Shown here in pieces: positions 16,012-24,676 of a DNA stretch of 64,000 nucleotides. Location: contig NZ_JADHZD010000002.1 of NCBI RefSeq assembly GCF_020102855.1, positions 124,001-188,000 of the forward strand, written 5' to 3'. Made by a program: the position numbers and the translations under genes. The DNA is from Nocardioides lacusdianchii (lineage in GTDB: Bacteria > Actinomycetota > Actinomycetes > Propionibacteriales > Nocardioidaceae). Under the pieces are notes generated by a model. It searched no databases. It worked only from the letters and a program-made list of their open reading frames with translations, and was not told the origin of the DNA. Positions within the stretch are counted from its first letter, which is position 1. The number at the start of each line of letters is the position of its first letter.

Positions 16012-17559
16012 ATGAGCCAGGTCGTCGAACACTCCGAGGAGAACCGCGGGGCGTTCAGCTCGCGGAAGGTCTTCATCCTCGCCGCCATCGGCTCCGCCGT
16101 CGGTCTCGGCAACATCTGGCGCTTCCCCTACGTCGCCTACGAGAACGGTGGCGGGGCGTTCCTCATCCCCTACCTCATCGCGCTGCTGACCGCGGGCCTC
16201 CCGTTCCTCCTGCTCGACTACGGGCTCGGCCACCGCTACCGCGGCTCCGCCCCGCTGGCCTTCCGCCGGGCCCACAAGGCCGCTGAGGGGCTGGGCTGGT
16301 GGCAGGTGGGGATCTGCTTCGTGATCGCGGTCTACTACGCCGCCGTCATCGCGTGGGCGGCGCGCTACGCGTTCTTCTCCTTCGACAAGGCCTGGGGCGA
16401 CGACCCCGAGGGCTTCCTCTTCGGCACCTACCTCCAGGCCGGCGACCCGGGCATCGGGCTCGACTTCGTCAGCGGGGTGACCATCCCGCTGGTGCTCGTC
16501 TGGGTTGCCGTGCTCGCGATCATGGCCCTCGGCGTCCAGAAGGGCATCGGCGCGGCCTCGGTCGTCTTCATCCCAGTCCTGTTCATCGCCTTCATCGCGC
16601 TCGTGGTGGTCGCCCTGACCCTCGACGGCGCCTCCACGGGCCTCGACGCGCTCTTCACGCCCGACTGGAGCGCGCTGGGCGAGACCAGCGTGTGGATCGC
16701 GGCCTACGGGCAGATCTTCTTCTCGCTGTCGGTCGGCTTCGGCATCATGATCACCTACGCCTCCTACGTCGGTCGGCGCAGCGACATGACCGGGTCGGGC
16801 CTGGTCGTCGGCTTCGCCAACTCCGGCTTCGAGCTGCTCGCCGGCATCGGCGTCTTCGCGGCGCTGGGCTTCATGGCCACGGCGGCCGGTGTGCCCGTCG
16901 ACGAGGTGGCCACGGACGGCCTCGGCCTGGCGTTCATCGCCTTCCCCGCGATCATCAGCGAGGCGCCCGCGGGCGCGCTGATCGGCGTGCTGTTCTTCGG
17001 CTCGCTCGTCGTGGCGGGTGTCACCTCGCTGGTCAGCGTCATCGAGGTCGTCATCTCGGCGGTCCGCGACAAGTTCGAGATGTCGCGCGTCGGCGCCTCG
17101 ATGGCCGTCGGCGTCCCGGCTGCGCTGATCAGCATCGTGCTGCTCGGCACCACCACCGGCGTCTACGTCCTCGACATCATCGACCACTTCATCAACCGCT
17201 TCGGCATCCTGCTGGTCGCGGTGGTGAGCATGCTGGCGCTGTCGTGGGCGTTCCGGAAGACGGGCCTGCTGCGCGAGCACCTCAACCGCGACGGCTCGGT
17301 GAAGATCGGGCGCTGGTGGGAGCTGCTGATCGGCGTCTTCGCCCCCGCCGCCCTCACGTTCATCCTCGCCAACGAGCTCGTGGACAACCTCCGCACGCCC
17401 TACGAGGGCTACCCCACGTGGATGCTCAACACCCTGGGCTGGGGTCTTGCCGTGGCCGTGATCCTGATCGGGTTCCTGGCCGCGCGCCTGCCCTGGCGCG
17501 ACACCACCTTCTTGGGCGATCCGGAGATCAAGGCCCGCCAGGACGAGAGGAGCAACTGA
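16012..17559 (+). CDS. Sodium-dependent amino-acid importer, MetP-like (NSS family)
   Basis: 515 residues with about 12 membrane helices. The first helix has AAIGSAVGLGNIWRFPYVAYENGGGAFLIPY, the sodium/substrate-binding signature of the neurotransmitter:sodium symporter family. The ATG at 16012 follows GGGAGG and the stop overlaps the tiny MetS-like gene by one base. In Corynebacterium glutamicum MetP and its small partner MetS together import methionine and alanine, and the same pairing here supports that role. Substrate is inferred. An open frame continuing upstream is a reading-frame shadow. Confidence 0.88.
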   Translation: MSQVVEHSEENRGAFSSRKVFILAAIGSAVGLGNIWRFPYVAYENGGGAFLIPYLIALLTAGLPFLLLDYGLGHRYRGSAPLAFRRAHKAAEGLGWWQVGICFVIAVYYAAVIAWAARYAFFSFDKAWGDDPEGFLFGTYLQAGDPGIGLDFVSGVTIPLVLVWVAVLAIMALGVQKGIGAASVVFIPVLFIAFIALVVVALTLDGASTGLDALFTPDWSALGETSVWIAAYGQIFFSLSVGFGIMITYASYVGRRSDMTGSGLVVGFANSGFELLAGIGVFAALGFMATAAGVPVDEVATDGLGLAFIAFPAIISEAPAGALIGVLFFGSLVVAGVTSLVSVIEVVISAVRDKFEMSRVGASMAVGVPAALISIVLLGTTTGVYVLDIIDHFINRFGILLVAVVSMLALSWAFRKTGLLREHLNRDGSVKIGRWWELLIGVFAPAALTFILANELVDNLRTPYEGYPTWMLNTLGWGLAVAVILIGFLAARLPWRDTTFLGDPEIKARQDERSN

Positions 17560-17687
17560 TGTCCACCTCGGCCATCGTCATGATGCTGGTCGCGATGCTC
17601 GTCCTCTGGGGAGGACTGGCCCTCGCGATCTGGAACATCAACCGCTACACCGGCGAGGAGCCGGGGCAGGTCGAGCGCGACCTCTGA
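17559..17687 (+). CDS. metS: MetS-like small subunit of the amino-acid importer
   Basis: A 42-residue protein: MSTSAIVMMLVAMLVLWGG opens a single membrane helix through about residue 26, then a short polar tail with INRYTGEEPG. This matches the methionine/alanine-import small-subunit family, which is required for MetP activity in C. glutamicum. Its ATG shares a base with the stop of the large transporter, so the two are coupled. It would be missed by a length cut-off. Confidence 0.85.
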   Translation: MSTSAIVMMLVAMLVLWGGLALAIWNINRYTGEEPGQVERDL

Positions 17688-17695
17688 CGGCGTAC

Positions 17696-17712
17696 GCCGC
17701 CTCCCGGGCGGC
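17696..17712. terminator. Short hairpin between the transporter and dxs
   Basis: GCCGCC-TCCCG-GGCGGC lies between the convergent metS and dxs stops. It can fold on either strand and is probably a shared terminator. Confidence 0.5.
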
Positions 17713-17719
17713 ACCCGGG

Positions 17720-19624
17720 TCAGGCGGGGTGCTCGACCTCGACCAGCGTGAGTCCCTGGTCGAGCGCTGTGACGTCCTCGACGACGTGACGCGCGATCGT
17801 CTGCGCGTCGAGGCCGATGCGGGCGAGGATCGCGTCGCGCTTCGCGTGGTCGAGGAACTCCTGCGGGATGCCGTGGAGGCGGAACGGCGTACGCACGCCG
17901 GCGTCGTTCAGGGTCTGGAGCAGCACCGCGCCACATCCGCCCACGCGTCCGTTGTCCTCGACGCTCACCACGAGGCGGTGCTCACGGGCGAGCTCGATGA
18001 TGGCGGGGTCCACGGGCTTGACCCAGCGCGGGTCGACCACCGTCACGCCGATCCCCTGGGCCGTCAGGCGTGAGGCGACGTCGACGGCCGTCGTGGCCAT
18101 CGACCCGACAGCGACGATCAGCACGTCCTGTTCGCCCTCGCGCACCAGCACGTCGGCACCGCCGGCCCGGTCGATCGCGGGCACGTCTGCCGGCGGCGGG
18201 CCCTTCGGGAACCGGAGGACCGTCGGGGCGTCGTCGACCTCGACCGCCTCGTCGAGCAGCTCGTGGAGACGGGTGACGTCGCGCGGCGCGGCCAGGCGCA
18301 GGCCCGGCACGACCTGCAGGATCGACATGTCCCACATGCCGTTGTGGCTGGCCCCGTCGTCCCCGGTGACCCCGGACCGGTCGAGCACGAAGGTCACGCC
18401 GCACCTGTGCAGCGCGACGTCCATCAGCACCTGGTCGAAGGCGCGGTTGAGGAAGGTCGCGTAGACCGCGAACACCGGGTGCAGACCGCCCATGGCGAGC
18501 CCGGCTGCGGAGGTGACGGCGTGCTGCTCGGCGATGCCGACGTCGAAGGTGCGCTCGGGGAACTTCCGGGCGAAGGCGTCGAGCCCGACCGGGTGCATCA
18601 TCGCGGCGGTGATGGCCACGACGTCCTCGCGGCGCTCGCCGAGCTCGACGACCGCCTCGGAGAAGTGGTCGGTCCAGATCTTGCCCTTCGGCTTCTCCGC
18701 GCCCGTCTGGACGTCGAAGGGCCCGGGGGCGTGGAACTGGTCGGCCTCGTGGCGCATCGCGGGGTCGTAGCCCTGGCCCTTGCGGGTCAGCGCGTGCACG
18801 ATGACCGGCCCACCGAAGCGCTTCGCCTGGGCCAGCGCGTGCTCCATCGCGACCCGGTCGTGCCCGTCGACGGGTCCGACGTACTTCAGGCCGAGGTCCT
18901 CGAAGAGGCCCTGCGGTGCCAGGGCGTCCTTCATGCCCTTCTTCACCGCGTGGAGCGCGTCGTAGGCCGCGTGGCCGACCCCCGGCACCTGGTTGAGGCG
19001 CTTCTTGACCAGGTCGAGGACCTGCTCGTAGCGCGGGTTCGTGCGCAGCGCCGTCAGCGCGGTCGCGAGGCCGCCGATCGTCGGGGTGTAGGAGCGCTCG
19101 TTGTCGTTGACCACGATCACGAGGCGGCTCGACCGGGCGATGGCGATGTTGTTGAGCGCCTCCCACGCCATCCCGCCGGTCAGGGCGCCGTCACCGATGA
19201 CGGCGACCACGTGGCGGTCGTCGCCGCGGATGGCGTACGCCTTGGCGAGGCCGTCGGCGTAGGACAGCGAGGTGGAGGCGTGGGAGTTCTCCACGATGTC
19301 GTGGTCGGACTCGGCCTGGCTCGGGTAGCCGCTCACGCCGCCCTCCTTGCGGAGCGTGGAGAAGTCGGCGTAGCGGCCGGTGACGAGCTTGTGCACGTAG
19401 GACTGGTGGCCGGTGTCGAAGACCACGCGGTCGTGCGGGGACTCGAAGACGCGGTGGATCGCGAGCGTCAGCTCGACCACGCCGAGGTTCGGGCCGAGGT
19501 GTCCGGAGTTGGTCGCGACCGTGCGGATCATCACATCGCGGATCTCCGCGGCGAGCTCGTCGAGCTGCTCCGACGAGAGTCCACGGAGGTCGCGCGGGGA
19601 GCCGATCGAGTCGAGGAGTGCCAT
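17720..19624 (-). CDS. dxs: 1-deoxy-D-xylulose-5-phosphate synthase
   Basis: 634 residues, normal length. It condenses pyruvate with glyceraldehyde 3-phosphate, the first step of the MEP isoprenoid pathway, using thiamine diphosphate. Marks are [24 protein letters not shown], and the TPP/Mg motif [16 protein letters not shown] starting at residue 144. The pyrimidine-domain part is [16 protein letters not shown], and [15 protein letters not shown] and DRSGV support DXS over transketolase. TAGACT lies eight bases before the ATG. Confidence 0.96.
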   Translation of the reverse strand: MALLDSIGSPRDLRGLSSEQLDELAAEIRDVMIRTVATNSGHLGPNLGVVELTLAIHRVFESPHDRVVFDTGHQSYVHKLVTGRYADFSTLRKEGGVSGYPSQAESDHDIVENSHASTSLSYADGLAKAYAIRGDDRHVVAVIGDGALTGGMAWEALNNIAIARSSRLVIVVNDNERSYTPTIGGLATALTALRTNPRYEQVLDLVKKRLNQVPGVGHAAYDALHAVKKGMKDALAPQGLFEDLGLKYVGPVDGHDRVAMEHALAQAKRFGGPVIVHALTRKGQGYDPAMRHEADQFHAPGPFDVQTGAEKPKGKIWTDHFSEAVVELGERREDVVAITAAMMHPVGLDAFARKFPERTFDVGIAEQHAVTSAAGLAMGGLHPVFAVYATFLNRAFDQVLMDVALHRCGVTFVLDRSGVTGDDGASHNGMWDMSILQVVPGLRLAAPRDVTRLHELLDEAVEVDDAPTVLRFPKGPPPADVPAIDRAGGADVLVREGEQDVLIVAVGSMATTAVDVASRLTAQGIGVTVVDPRWVKPVDPAIIELAREHRLVVSVEDNGRVGGCGAVLLQTLNDAGVRTPFRLHGIPQEFLDHAKRDAILARIGLDAQTIARHVVEDVTALDQGLTLVEVEHPA

Positions 19625-19640
19625 GGGGCCTGAGTCTATT

Positions 19641-20579
19641 TCATGGCAGGTCGAGGACCGCCACCGACGGCTCGTGCAGGCTCCCCACCCACACCTTCCC
19701 GTCGTGCTCCCGCACCCCCGTGACCATGTGGTAGCCGGGCCCGCTGGCGGGTGGCCGGAGGTCGAGGTCGTGCACGAGGCGGCCGTCGTCGTCGTAGGCC
19801 TGGACCCGGATCGTCTGCTTCGGCTTGGGCTGGAGCGCCGCCGGGATCCGCGTGACCGCCTTGCGCAGCACCATCGGCGCCGAGCCGAGGCGCTCGACGA
19901 GCGGGTCGACCGGGCTGGCCACGGCCACCCAGATGAGGCCGTCGCTGCCGCGGCTGATGTTGTCGGGGTAGCCGGGCAGGTCGGTGACCAGGTGGTCGCG
20001 CTCCCCCGCGCGCGGGCCGGTCAGCCAGAGGCGTACGACGGTGCGCCCGCGGCACTCGGCGACCGCGACGAAGGACTCGTCGGCCGCCAGCGCAACCCCG
20101 TTGGCGAACCGCAGGCCCTCGAGCACCACGGTGAGGGTGCCGTCGGGGTCGAGCCGCAGGAGGCGGCCGGTGGCGGTGTCCTGGACGAAGTCGTCCTTCC
20201 ACTGCGCGACGCCGTAGTGCAGGGACGAGTCGCTGAACCAGACGGTGCCGTCGCCCGCCACGGCCGCGTTGTTGCAGAACCTCATCGGCCTGCCGTCGAC
20301 CCGGTCGAGCAGCAGCTCCACCTCTCCGGTCGACCGCGAGACGCGGAGCACGCCGCGCTCGGCGTCGCAGACGAGGAGGTGGTCGTCGCCCAGGAGCTCG
20401 AGGCCCAGCGGGCGTCCTCCGGTGTCCGCCACGCGCCGCACAGCGCCCGTCGCGGGGGCGAGCGCCCAGATCGCTCCGTCCTCGGTGCCGGTCCAGACGG
20501 TGCCGTCGGGTGCGACGACCACGTCCTCGGCACCCATCGACGGGACGGGGTGGACGGTGAGCGCCGGCTGCGGGGTCAT
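19641..20579 (-). CDS. SMP-30/gluconolactonase-like six-bladed propeller protein
   Basis: 312 residues with strictosidine-synthase / SMP-30 features: [18 protein letters not shown], a mid-protein [38 protein letters not shown] and [21 protein letters not shown]. These mark the metal-binding blades of calcium-dependent lactonases and related esterases. No signal peptide. The substrate cannot be deduced. Its ATG overlaps the stop of the upstream triple-Nudix gene by four bases (ATGA), so the two are made together. Plausible jobs are hydrolysis of a lactone or phosphotriester. Confidence 0.8.
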   Translation of the reverse strand: MTPQPALTVHPVPSMGAEDVVVAPDGTVWTGTEDGAIWALAPATGAVRRVADTGGRPLGLELLGDDHLLVCDAERGVLRVSRSTGEVELLLDRVDGRPMRFCNNAAVAGDGTVWFSDSSLHYGVAQWKDDFVQDTATGRLLRLDPDGTLTVVLEGLRFANGVALAADESFVAVAECRGRTVVRLWLTGPRAGERDHLVTDLPGYPDNISRGSDGLIWVAVASPVDPLVERLGSAPMVLRKAVTRIPAALQPKPKQTIRVQAYDDDGRLVHDLDLRPPASGPGYHMVTGVREHDGKVWVGSLHEPSVAVLDLP

Positions 20580-21856
20580 GGCGCCATCGTGGCGTAGAGA
20601 TCGCTGTCGAGGAAGGCCGGCACGATGTCGGTGGCAGCGGAGGTGAGGTCGAGCCCGCGCGCGACCTCGGGGTCGACGAAGACGATCTGGCGTCCCTCGC
20701 GGCAGTCGATGTCGGCGTCGGTGAGGTCGGTGGCCGCGACGAAGACCTGCATCCGGTCCCAGGTGCCGTAGGCCTCGCGGTGGTCGACGACGAACTCGCC
20801 GAGGAGTTCGAGCGCGCCGGGCTCCAGGCGTACGCCGGTCTCCTCCTCCAGCTCGCGGAAGGCGGCGGGCTCGAAGTCCTCGCCCGGGTCGAGGTGACCG
20901 CCGGCCAGGCCCCACTCCTCCGGGTCGATGCGCGGGTGCTCGTCACGCTCCTGGAGCAGGATCCAGCCGCGCCGGTCGACCAGGATCACGCCGGCGAAGC
21001 GGTGCTGCTCCGCAGCCGGGACGAAGGGGTGCGCCTCGGCCCAGGTGGCCAGCACCGGCGCGACCATGGCGGTGGACGGGACGAGGTCCACGTCGGGCAG
21101 TGGATCGGCCTCGACGAAGACCATCTGCCGGCCCTCGTGGCACTCCACGTCGCGGTCGCTGAGCGTCGTACGGGCGGCGAAGGCGTGGAACCAGAAGGTG
21201 CCGCGGTCCTCGGTCACCAGCTCGAAGCGACCCAGGTCGGTGAGGTCCTCGGGGACGAGCACGACGCCGGTCTCCTCCGCCAGCTCGCGCACGGCACCGT
21301 CGAGCGGCTCCTCGCCCTCCTCCAGACCGCCACCGGGGAAGCACCACATGTCCGGCCAGAGCGGGGCGTGCTCGTCGCGCTCCTGCATCAGCACCCGTCC
21401 GCGCGGGTCGAGCAGGGTCACCTGGACGAAGTCGGTGCGGACCGCCGTCGCCCGCCACGCCAGGACGGCGTCGAGCGTGAGCTCGACCGCCCGGTGGAGC
21501 GGACGTCCCGCGAGGTCGTCGGGGTCGACGAACACCATCTGCCGGCCCTCGCCGCACACCACGTCGTGGTCGCCGACGGCCATCCGCACGGCGAACAGCT
21601 CGAACTCGTCGTCCCCGCCGCACCCCTCGCTGCGGAAGCGCCGCACGCCGAGGGACTCGAGGCGATCCGGCGCCACGACCAGGCCGGTCTCCTCGTGGAG
21701 CTCACGGACCGCGGCAGTGCGGAAGTCCTCGCCGGCCTCGAGGTCGCCGCCGGGATAGCCCCACCGGCCCGGCTCGTGGAGCGCGTCGTCACCCCGCTCC
21801 TGCACCAGCAGGCGACCGCGCGGGTCGACGACGGCCACGGCCCCGAAACGATGCAT
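20576..21856 (-). CDS. Triple-Nudix-domain hydrolase
   Basis: 426 residues made of three Nudix modules of about 140 residues. The Nudix boxes are at about 36-58 (GGDLEAGEDF..RELHEETG), 175-197 (GGGLEEGEEP..RELAEETG) and 319-341 (GGHLDPGEDF..RELEEETG). All keep the REXXEE metal ligands, so all three could be active on nucleoside-diphosphate-type substrates. Each module also ends with a shared EGRQMVFV-like segment, which marks internal triplication. TAGGGT six bases before the ATG suggests a leaderless mRNA. Coupled to the SMP-30-like gene. Confidence 0.85.
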   Translation of the reverse strand: MHRFGAVAVVDPRGRLLVQERGDDALHEPGRWGYPGGDLEAGEDFRTAAVRELHEETGLVVAPDRLESLGVRRFRSEGCGGDDEFELFAVRMAVGDHDVVCGEGRQMVFVDPDDLAGRPLHRAVELTLDAVLAWRATAVRTDFVQVTLLDPRGRVLMQERDEHAPLWPDMWCFPGGGLEEGEEPLDGAVRELAEETGVVLVPEDLTDLGRFELVTEDRGTFWFHAFAARTTLSDRDVECHEGRQMVFVEADPLPDVDLVPSTAMVAPVLATWAEAHPFVPAAEQHRFAGVILVDRRGWILLQERDEHPRIDPEEWGLAGGHLDPGEDFEPAAFRELEEETGVRLEPGALELLGEFVVDHREAYGTWDRMQVFVAATDLTDADIDCREGRQIVFVDPEVARGLDLTSAATDIVPAFLDSDLYATMAP

Positions 21857-21862
21857 CGTGCG

Positions 21863-21868
21863 ACCCTA
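21863..21868 (-). promoter_or_regulatory. -10 hexamer of the triple-Nudix gene (leaderless layout)
   Basis: TAGGGT on the minus strand is exactly six bases before the ATG at 21856; there is no Shine-Dalgarno sequence. Confidence 0.55.
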
Positions 21869-21876
21869 GCCAGCCC

Positions 21877-22293
21877 TCACATCCGCACGCGGTAGCGGCG
21901 ACCGCGCAGCGCGTCCTCGACCAGGCCGACCTCACGGCGTACGCCCTGGAGCCGGGCGTCCTCGAGCTGGAAGGTCTGCACGGCCGCAAGGACGACGGCC
22001 TCGTCGGCCACGTCCTTGAGGTCGCCGCGGATCTCGCTCAAGCCGCGACTGGTCGCGAGCTGCTGCGCCTCGACGTGGAGCACCGCGAAGCGGGCCAGGA
22101 CGACGACGTGGCGCCGCAGGCCCGGGAAGCGGCGGTAGTCCGGCGGGCACAGGTCGAGCAGCCAGCTCGCCGCGGTCGCCTCCCAGTCGGGAGCGTCCGG
22201 TGGTCGCACCTGCCGCGGCCAGCCCGGCGGGGCCACCCCGCGGTGGCCCGGTGGCGGCGTGGGCCGCTGGCGGGGCTGGGGAGCAGGGAACAT
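21877..22293 (-). CDS. Unknown protein under an SOS box
   Basis: 138 residues, no family recognised with confidence. Residues 1-30 are proline-rich (MFPAPQPRQRPTPPPGHRG). The rest is helical with ASWLLDLCPPDYRRFPGLRR, VLARFAVLHVEAQQLA and a conserved-looking C-terminus EDALRGRRYRVRM. I recall similar actinobacterial proteins without assigned function. It is soluble, without a signal peptide. A perfect LexA-type box lies 13 bases upstream of the ATG, and TACGAT sits six bases before the start. It is therefore likely DNA-damage inducible; what it does cannot be read from the sequence. Confidence 0.75.
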   Translation of the reverse strand: MFPAPQPRQRPTPPPGHRGVAPPGWPRQVRPPDAPDWEATAASWLLDLCPPDYRRFPGLRRHVVVLARFAVLHVEAQQLATSRGLSEIRGDLKDVADEAVVLAAVQTFQLEDARLQGVRREVGLVEDALRGRRYRVRM

Positions 22294-22299
22294 GACTCC

Positions 22300-22321
22300 A
22301 TCGTATCGAACAGATGTTCGA
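22300..22321 (-). promoter_or_regulatory. SOS (LexA) box and adjoining -10
   Basis: TCGAACAGATGTTCGA at 22306-22321 is a perfect match to the actinobacterial LexA consensus TCGAAC-N4-GTTCGA. On the minus strand it abuts TACGAT (22305-22300), a -10 hexamer six bases before the ATG at 22293, so bound LexA would block the promoter. The next gene upstream ends at 22325, so the box can only serve the 138-residue gene. Confidence 0.85.
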
Positions 22322-22324
22322 AGG

Positions 22325-22906
22325 CTAGCCCGGATCGACCGCCGCCTCCACCGCGGCGAGGTCGGGATCGCGGAGTCCGACGAGGTCGCGGCGCCACCAC
22401 ACGTCGGGATAGACCAGCCGACCCGTCATCCACGGTTCGTGGGCCGGCAGCAGCACCACGCGGCACGCCTGGTCGGGGATGCGCACGGACGGGCGGTCGA
22501 GGCCGTGCTCGGAGGCGGCATCCCAGCCGCGGGCGGCGTAGAAGTCGGGCGATCCCTCGAGGAAGACCAGCGGCGCACCGTCCTCGGCGGCTGCCTCGAC
22601 CGCGGCGGCGAGGAGCGCGGTCCCGATGCCGGTCCCCTGCCTCTCGGGGCGTACGCCGAGCGGGCTGAGGACGAGCACGTCGACGAGGCGCTCGCGTGCG
22701 TCGAGCCACGCCCGCGACAGCGCGACGTAGCCGTGCACGCCGTCCTCGTCCTCGGCGAGCAGCTCCACGCGCAGGTCCTCGAAGGACCGCAGGAGGGCGA
22801 GCACGTCGATGATCGAGGTCGCCTGGTCACCGAAGGACTGCTCGACGACCTCCTCGACGGCGGCGGTGTCCTCCGGTCCGGCGGACCGGATGTCCAGGTC
22901 GGTCAG
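22325..22906 (-). CDS. GNAT N-acetyltransferase with a probable CTG start
   Basis: 193 residues if started at CTG 22906. The acetyl-CoA site is SPLGVRPERQGTGIGTALL, followed by FLEGSPDFYAARGW, as in YhbS-type GNAT proteins. The first usual start codon in frame is a GTG at 22804, which would remove the first strand and helix of the fold. The 34 codons upstream translate to a typical GNAT opening (LTDLDIRSAGPEDTAAVEEV). GGAGGG lies seven bases before the CTG, while nothing comparable precedes the GTG. The frame is closed by the YjbQ stop just upstream. Substrate unknown. Confidence 0.78.
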   Translation of the reverse strand: MTDLDIRSAGPEDTAAVEEVVEQSFGDQATSIIDVLALLRSFEDLRVELLAEDEDGVHGYVALSRAWLDARERLVDVLVLSPLGVRPERQGTGIGTALLAAAVEAAAEDGAPLVFLEGSPDFYAARGWDAASEHGLDRPSVRIPDQACRVVLLPAHEPWMTGRLVYPDVWWRRDLVGLRDPDLAAVEAAVDPG

Positions 22907-22909
22907 GAC

Positions 22910-23314
22910 TCAGCCCTCCAGGAAGGACCAGCGCACCTCGCGCCGGTCGTTGTCGACGTTGAGGTCGACCAGGCAGATGCTCTGCCAGGTGCCGAGGGCG
23001 AGCGCACCGTCGAGCACCGGCACCGTGCAGTGCGGCGGCACGATCGCCGGCATCACGTGGGAGCGGCCGTGCCCGGGCGAGCCGTGGCGGTGGCGCCAGC
23101 GGTCGTCGGCCGGCAGCAGGTCCTGCAGCGCAGCCAGCAGGTCGTCGTCGGACCCGGCACCGGTCTCGATGATCGCGATGCCCGCGGTCGCGTGCGGGAC
23201 GAAGACCTGGAGCAGGCCGTCGCCGCGACCGGCCACGAAGTCCGCGGCGTCACGGGTCAGGTCGAGCACCACCTCATCACTGCCGGTGCGATAGGTCCGG
23301 ACCTCACTCTCCAT
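22910..23314 (-). CDS. YjbQ family protein (UPF0047)
   Basis: 134 residues of the YjbQ/UPF0047 family. Marks are LLQVFVPHATAGIAIIE, PADDRWRHRHGSPGHGRSHVMPAI and the closing LGTWQSICLVDLNVDNDRREVRWSFLEG. The conserved histidines line a metal site. Some members have thiamine-phosphate synthase activity in E. coli mutants; the physiological role is open. It overlaps the thiamine-binding-type gene upstream by 11 bases, and the GNAT gene begins three bases after its stop, so the three form one operon. Confidence 0.88.
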   Translation of the reverse strand: MESEVRTYRTGSDEVVLDLTRDAADFVAGRGDGLLQVFVPHATAGIAIIETGAGSDDDLLAALQDLLPADDRWRHRHGSPGHGRSHVMPAIVPPHCTVPVLDGALALGTWQSICLVDLNVDNDRREVRWSFLEG

Positions 23315-23609
23315 CGCGCAGCGCCTCCTCGATGCGCTCGACCTTGGCGGTGAGCTGACCGTCGTAGCCGGGACGGATGTCGGCCTTCAGCACGAGGCCG
23401 ACGCGCGGGGAGACCTCGGCGACGACGTCGACGGCCCGCTTGACCACGGCCATCACCTCGTCCCACTCCCCCTCGATGTTGGTGAACATGGCGTTGGTCT
23501 CGTGGGGCAGGCCCGACTCGCGGACGACGCGTACGGCGGCGGCGACCGCCTCGGTGACCGACCCGGTGGGGTCCTGGGCGACGGGTGAGATGGAGAAGGC
23601 GACGAGCAT
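23304..23609 (-). CDS. MTH1187/YkoF-type thiamine-binding protein
   Basis: 101 residues with the ferredoxin-like fold pattern of the MTH1187 family (formerly DUF77): FSISPVAQDPTGSVTEAVAAAV, HETNAMFTNIEGEWDEVMAVVKRA, and VGLVLKADIRPG. Homologues bind thiamine or related small molecules. The neighbour YjbQ has also been linked to thiamine phosphate synthesis, so the operon may touch vitamin B1 metabolism, though both links come from homologues. TAGCGT lies six bases before the ATG and no ribosome site is present. Confidence 0.82.
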   Translation of the reverse strand: MLVAFSISPVAQDPTGSVTEAVAAAVRVVRESGLPHETNAMFTNIEGEWDEVMAVVKRAVDVVAEVSPRVGLVLKADIRPGYDGQLTAKVERIEEALRDGE

Positions 23610-23615
23610 GCCGCA

Positions 23616-23621
23616 ACGCTA
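23616..23621 (-). promoter_or_regulatory. -10 hexamer of the thiamine-binding-protein operon (leaderless layout)
   Basis: TAGCGT on the minus strand, six bases before the ATG at 23609. Confidence 0.5.
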
Positions 23622-23760
23622 GGACATCGCCGTGCAGCGGCGTCCCCCACCTCCGGGGCGCGTCGGGACCTGCACACCTGTTCGGGTGGAACACCCCATC
23701 CGCGCCCGTGCCTACGTTCGAAGGACCTACGAGTGGCCCCGACCACGGGGCCGCCGAACG

Positions 23761-24609
23761 ATGGGACACCACGTGCCTGACGTCACCGCAAGCTCCGGCC
23801 TGCTGAGCTCCACCAAGGTCCACGTCGAGGACTCGGGCGGCAGCGGCCGCCCGGTCGTCCTCATCCACGGCTGGCCGCTGTCCGGGGAGTCCTGGAGCGA
23901 GCAGGTCGGCGCCCTCAGCGCAGCCGGCTACCGCGTCGTCGCCTACGACCGGCGCGGCTTCGGCCGCAGCGACGAGCCGTCCAAGGGCTACGACTACGAC
24001 ACGCTCGCCGACGACCTCGACGGCATCCTGTCCGAGCTCGACCTCACCGACGTGACGCTGGTCGGCTTCTCCATGGGCGGCGGCGAGGTCGCGCGCTACA
24101 TCGCCCGCCACGGCCAGGACCGCGTCCACTCGGCCGTGTTCGCCGCCGCGGTGCCGCCCTTCCTCATGAAGGGCGACGACAACCCCGACGGCCCCCTCAC
24201 CGAGGACGCCGCCAACGAGATGGAGCAGGGGCTGAAGGACGACCGCACCAGCTTCTTCGACGGCTTCACCAAGGACTTCTTCACCGCGAACGGTGAGCTC
24301 AAGGTCACCGAGGACCAGCGCCAGGACGCCATCGCGCTGGCCCACCAGAGCGACCAGACCGCCGCGCTCGGCTGCATGGAAGCCTTCGGCACGACCGACT
24401 TCCGTGACGACCTCACCAAGATCACGGTCCCGACGCTCGTCATCCACGGCGACGCCGACGGCATCGTTCCGCTCGAGGGCTCCGGCCGGCGCACGCACGA
24501 GGCGGTCGCGGGCTCCGAGCTCGTCGTCGTCGAGGGCGCGCCCCACGGCTTCAACGTGAGCCACGCCGAGGAGTTCAACCGCGCGCTGCTGGACTTCCTC
24601 GCGCGCTGA
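23761..24609 (+). CDS. Alpha/beta hydrolase, non-haem chloroperoxidase type
   Basis: 282 residues. VVLIHGWPLSG holds the oxyanion hole, YDRRGFGRSDEP follows, and the nucleophile elbow is LVGFSMGGGE. VIHGDADGIVPL carries the acid, and the catalytic histidine is in GAPHGFNVSHAEEFN. The GWPLSG / GFGRSDEP / SMGGGEVARY pattern fits cofactor-free haloperoxidase-like esterases. Cytosolic. The start is either ATG 23761 or GTG 23773; both are in frame and neither has a strong ribosome site. Single gene, ending at a dispersed repeat that may terminate it. Confidence 0.85.
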   Translation: MGHHVPDVTASSGLLSSTKVHVEDSGGSGRPVVLIHGWPLSGESWSEQVGALSAAGYRVVAYDRRGFGRSDEPSKGYDYDTLADDLDGILSELDLTDVTLVGFSMGGGEVARYIARHGQDRVHSAVFAAAVPPFLMKGDDNPDGPLTEDAANEMEQGLKDDRTSFFDGFTKDFFTANGELKVTEDQRQDAIALAHQSDQTAALGCMEAFGTTDFRDDLTKITVPTLVIHGDADGIVPLEGSGRRTHEAVAGSELVVVEGAPHGFNVSHAEEFNRALLDFLAR

Positions 24610-24614
24610 TCCAC

Positions 24615-24667
24615 CCGGGTCTCGATACGCCCGCTCGCTGGCGCTCGAGACCTACTCGACCACCGAG
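24615..24667. repeat. 53-bp dispersed repeat, copy 1
   Basis: Matches the copy at 27259-27311 at 50 of 53 positions. It contains GTCTCGA (24620-24626) inverted as TCGAGAC (24645-24651), so it can fold, and it ends with CTACTCGACCACCGAG. It lies between the convergent hydrolase and DUF3105 stops, a terminator-like place. Confidence 0.85.
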
Positions 24668-24676
24668 GGAACAGGA

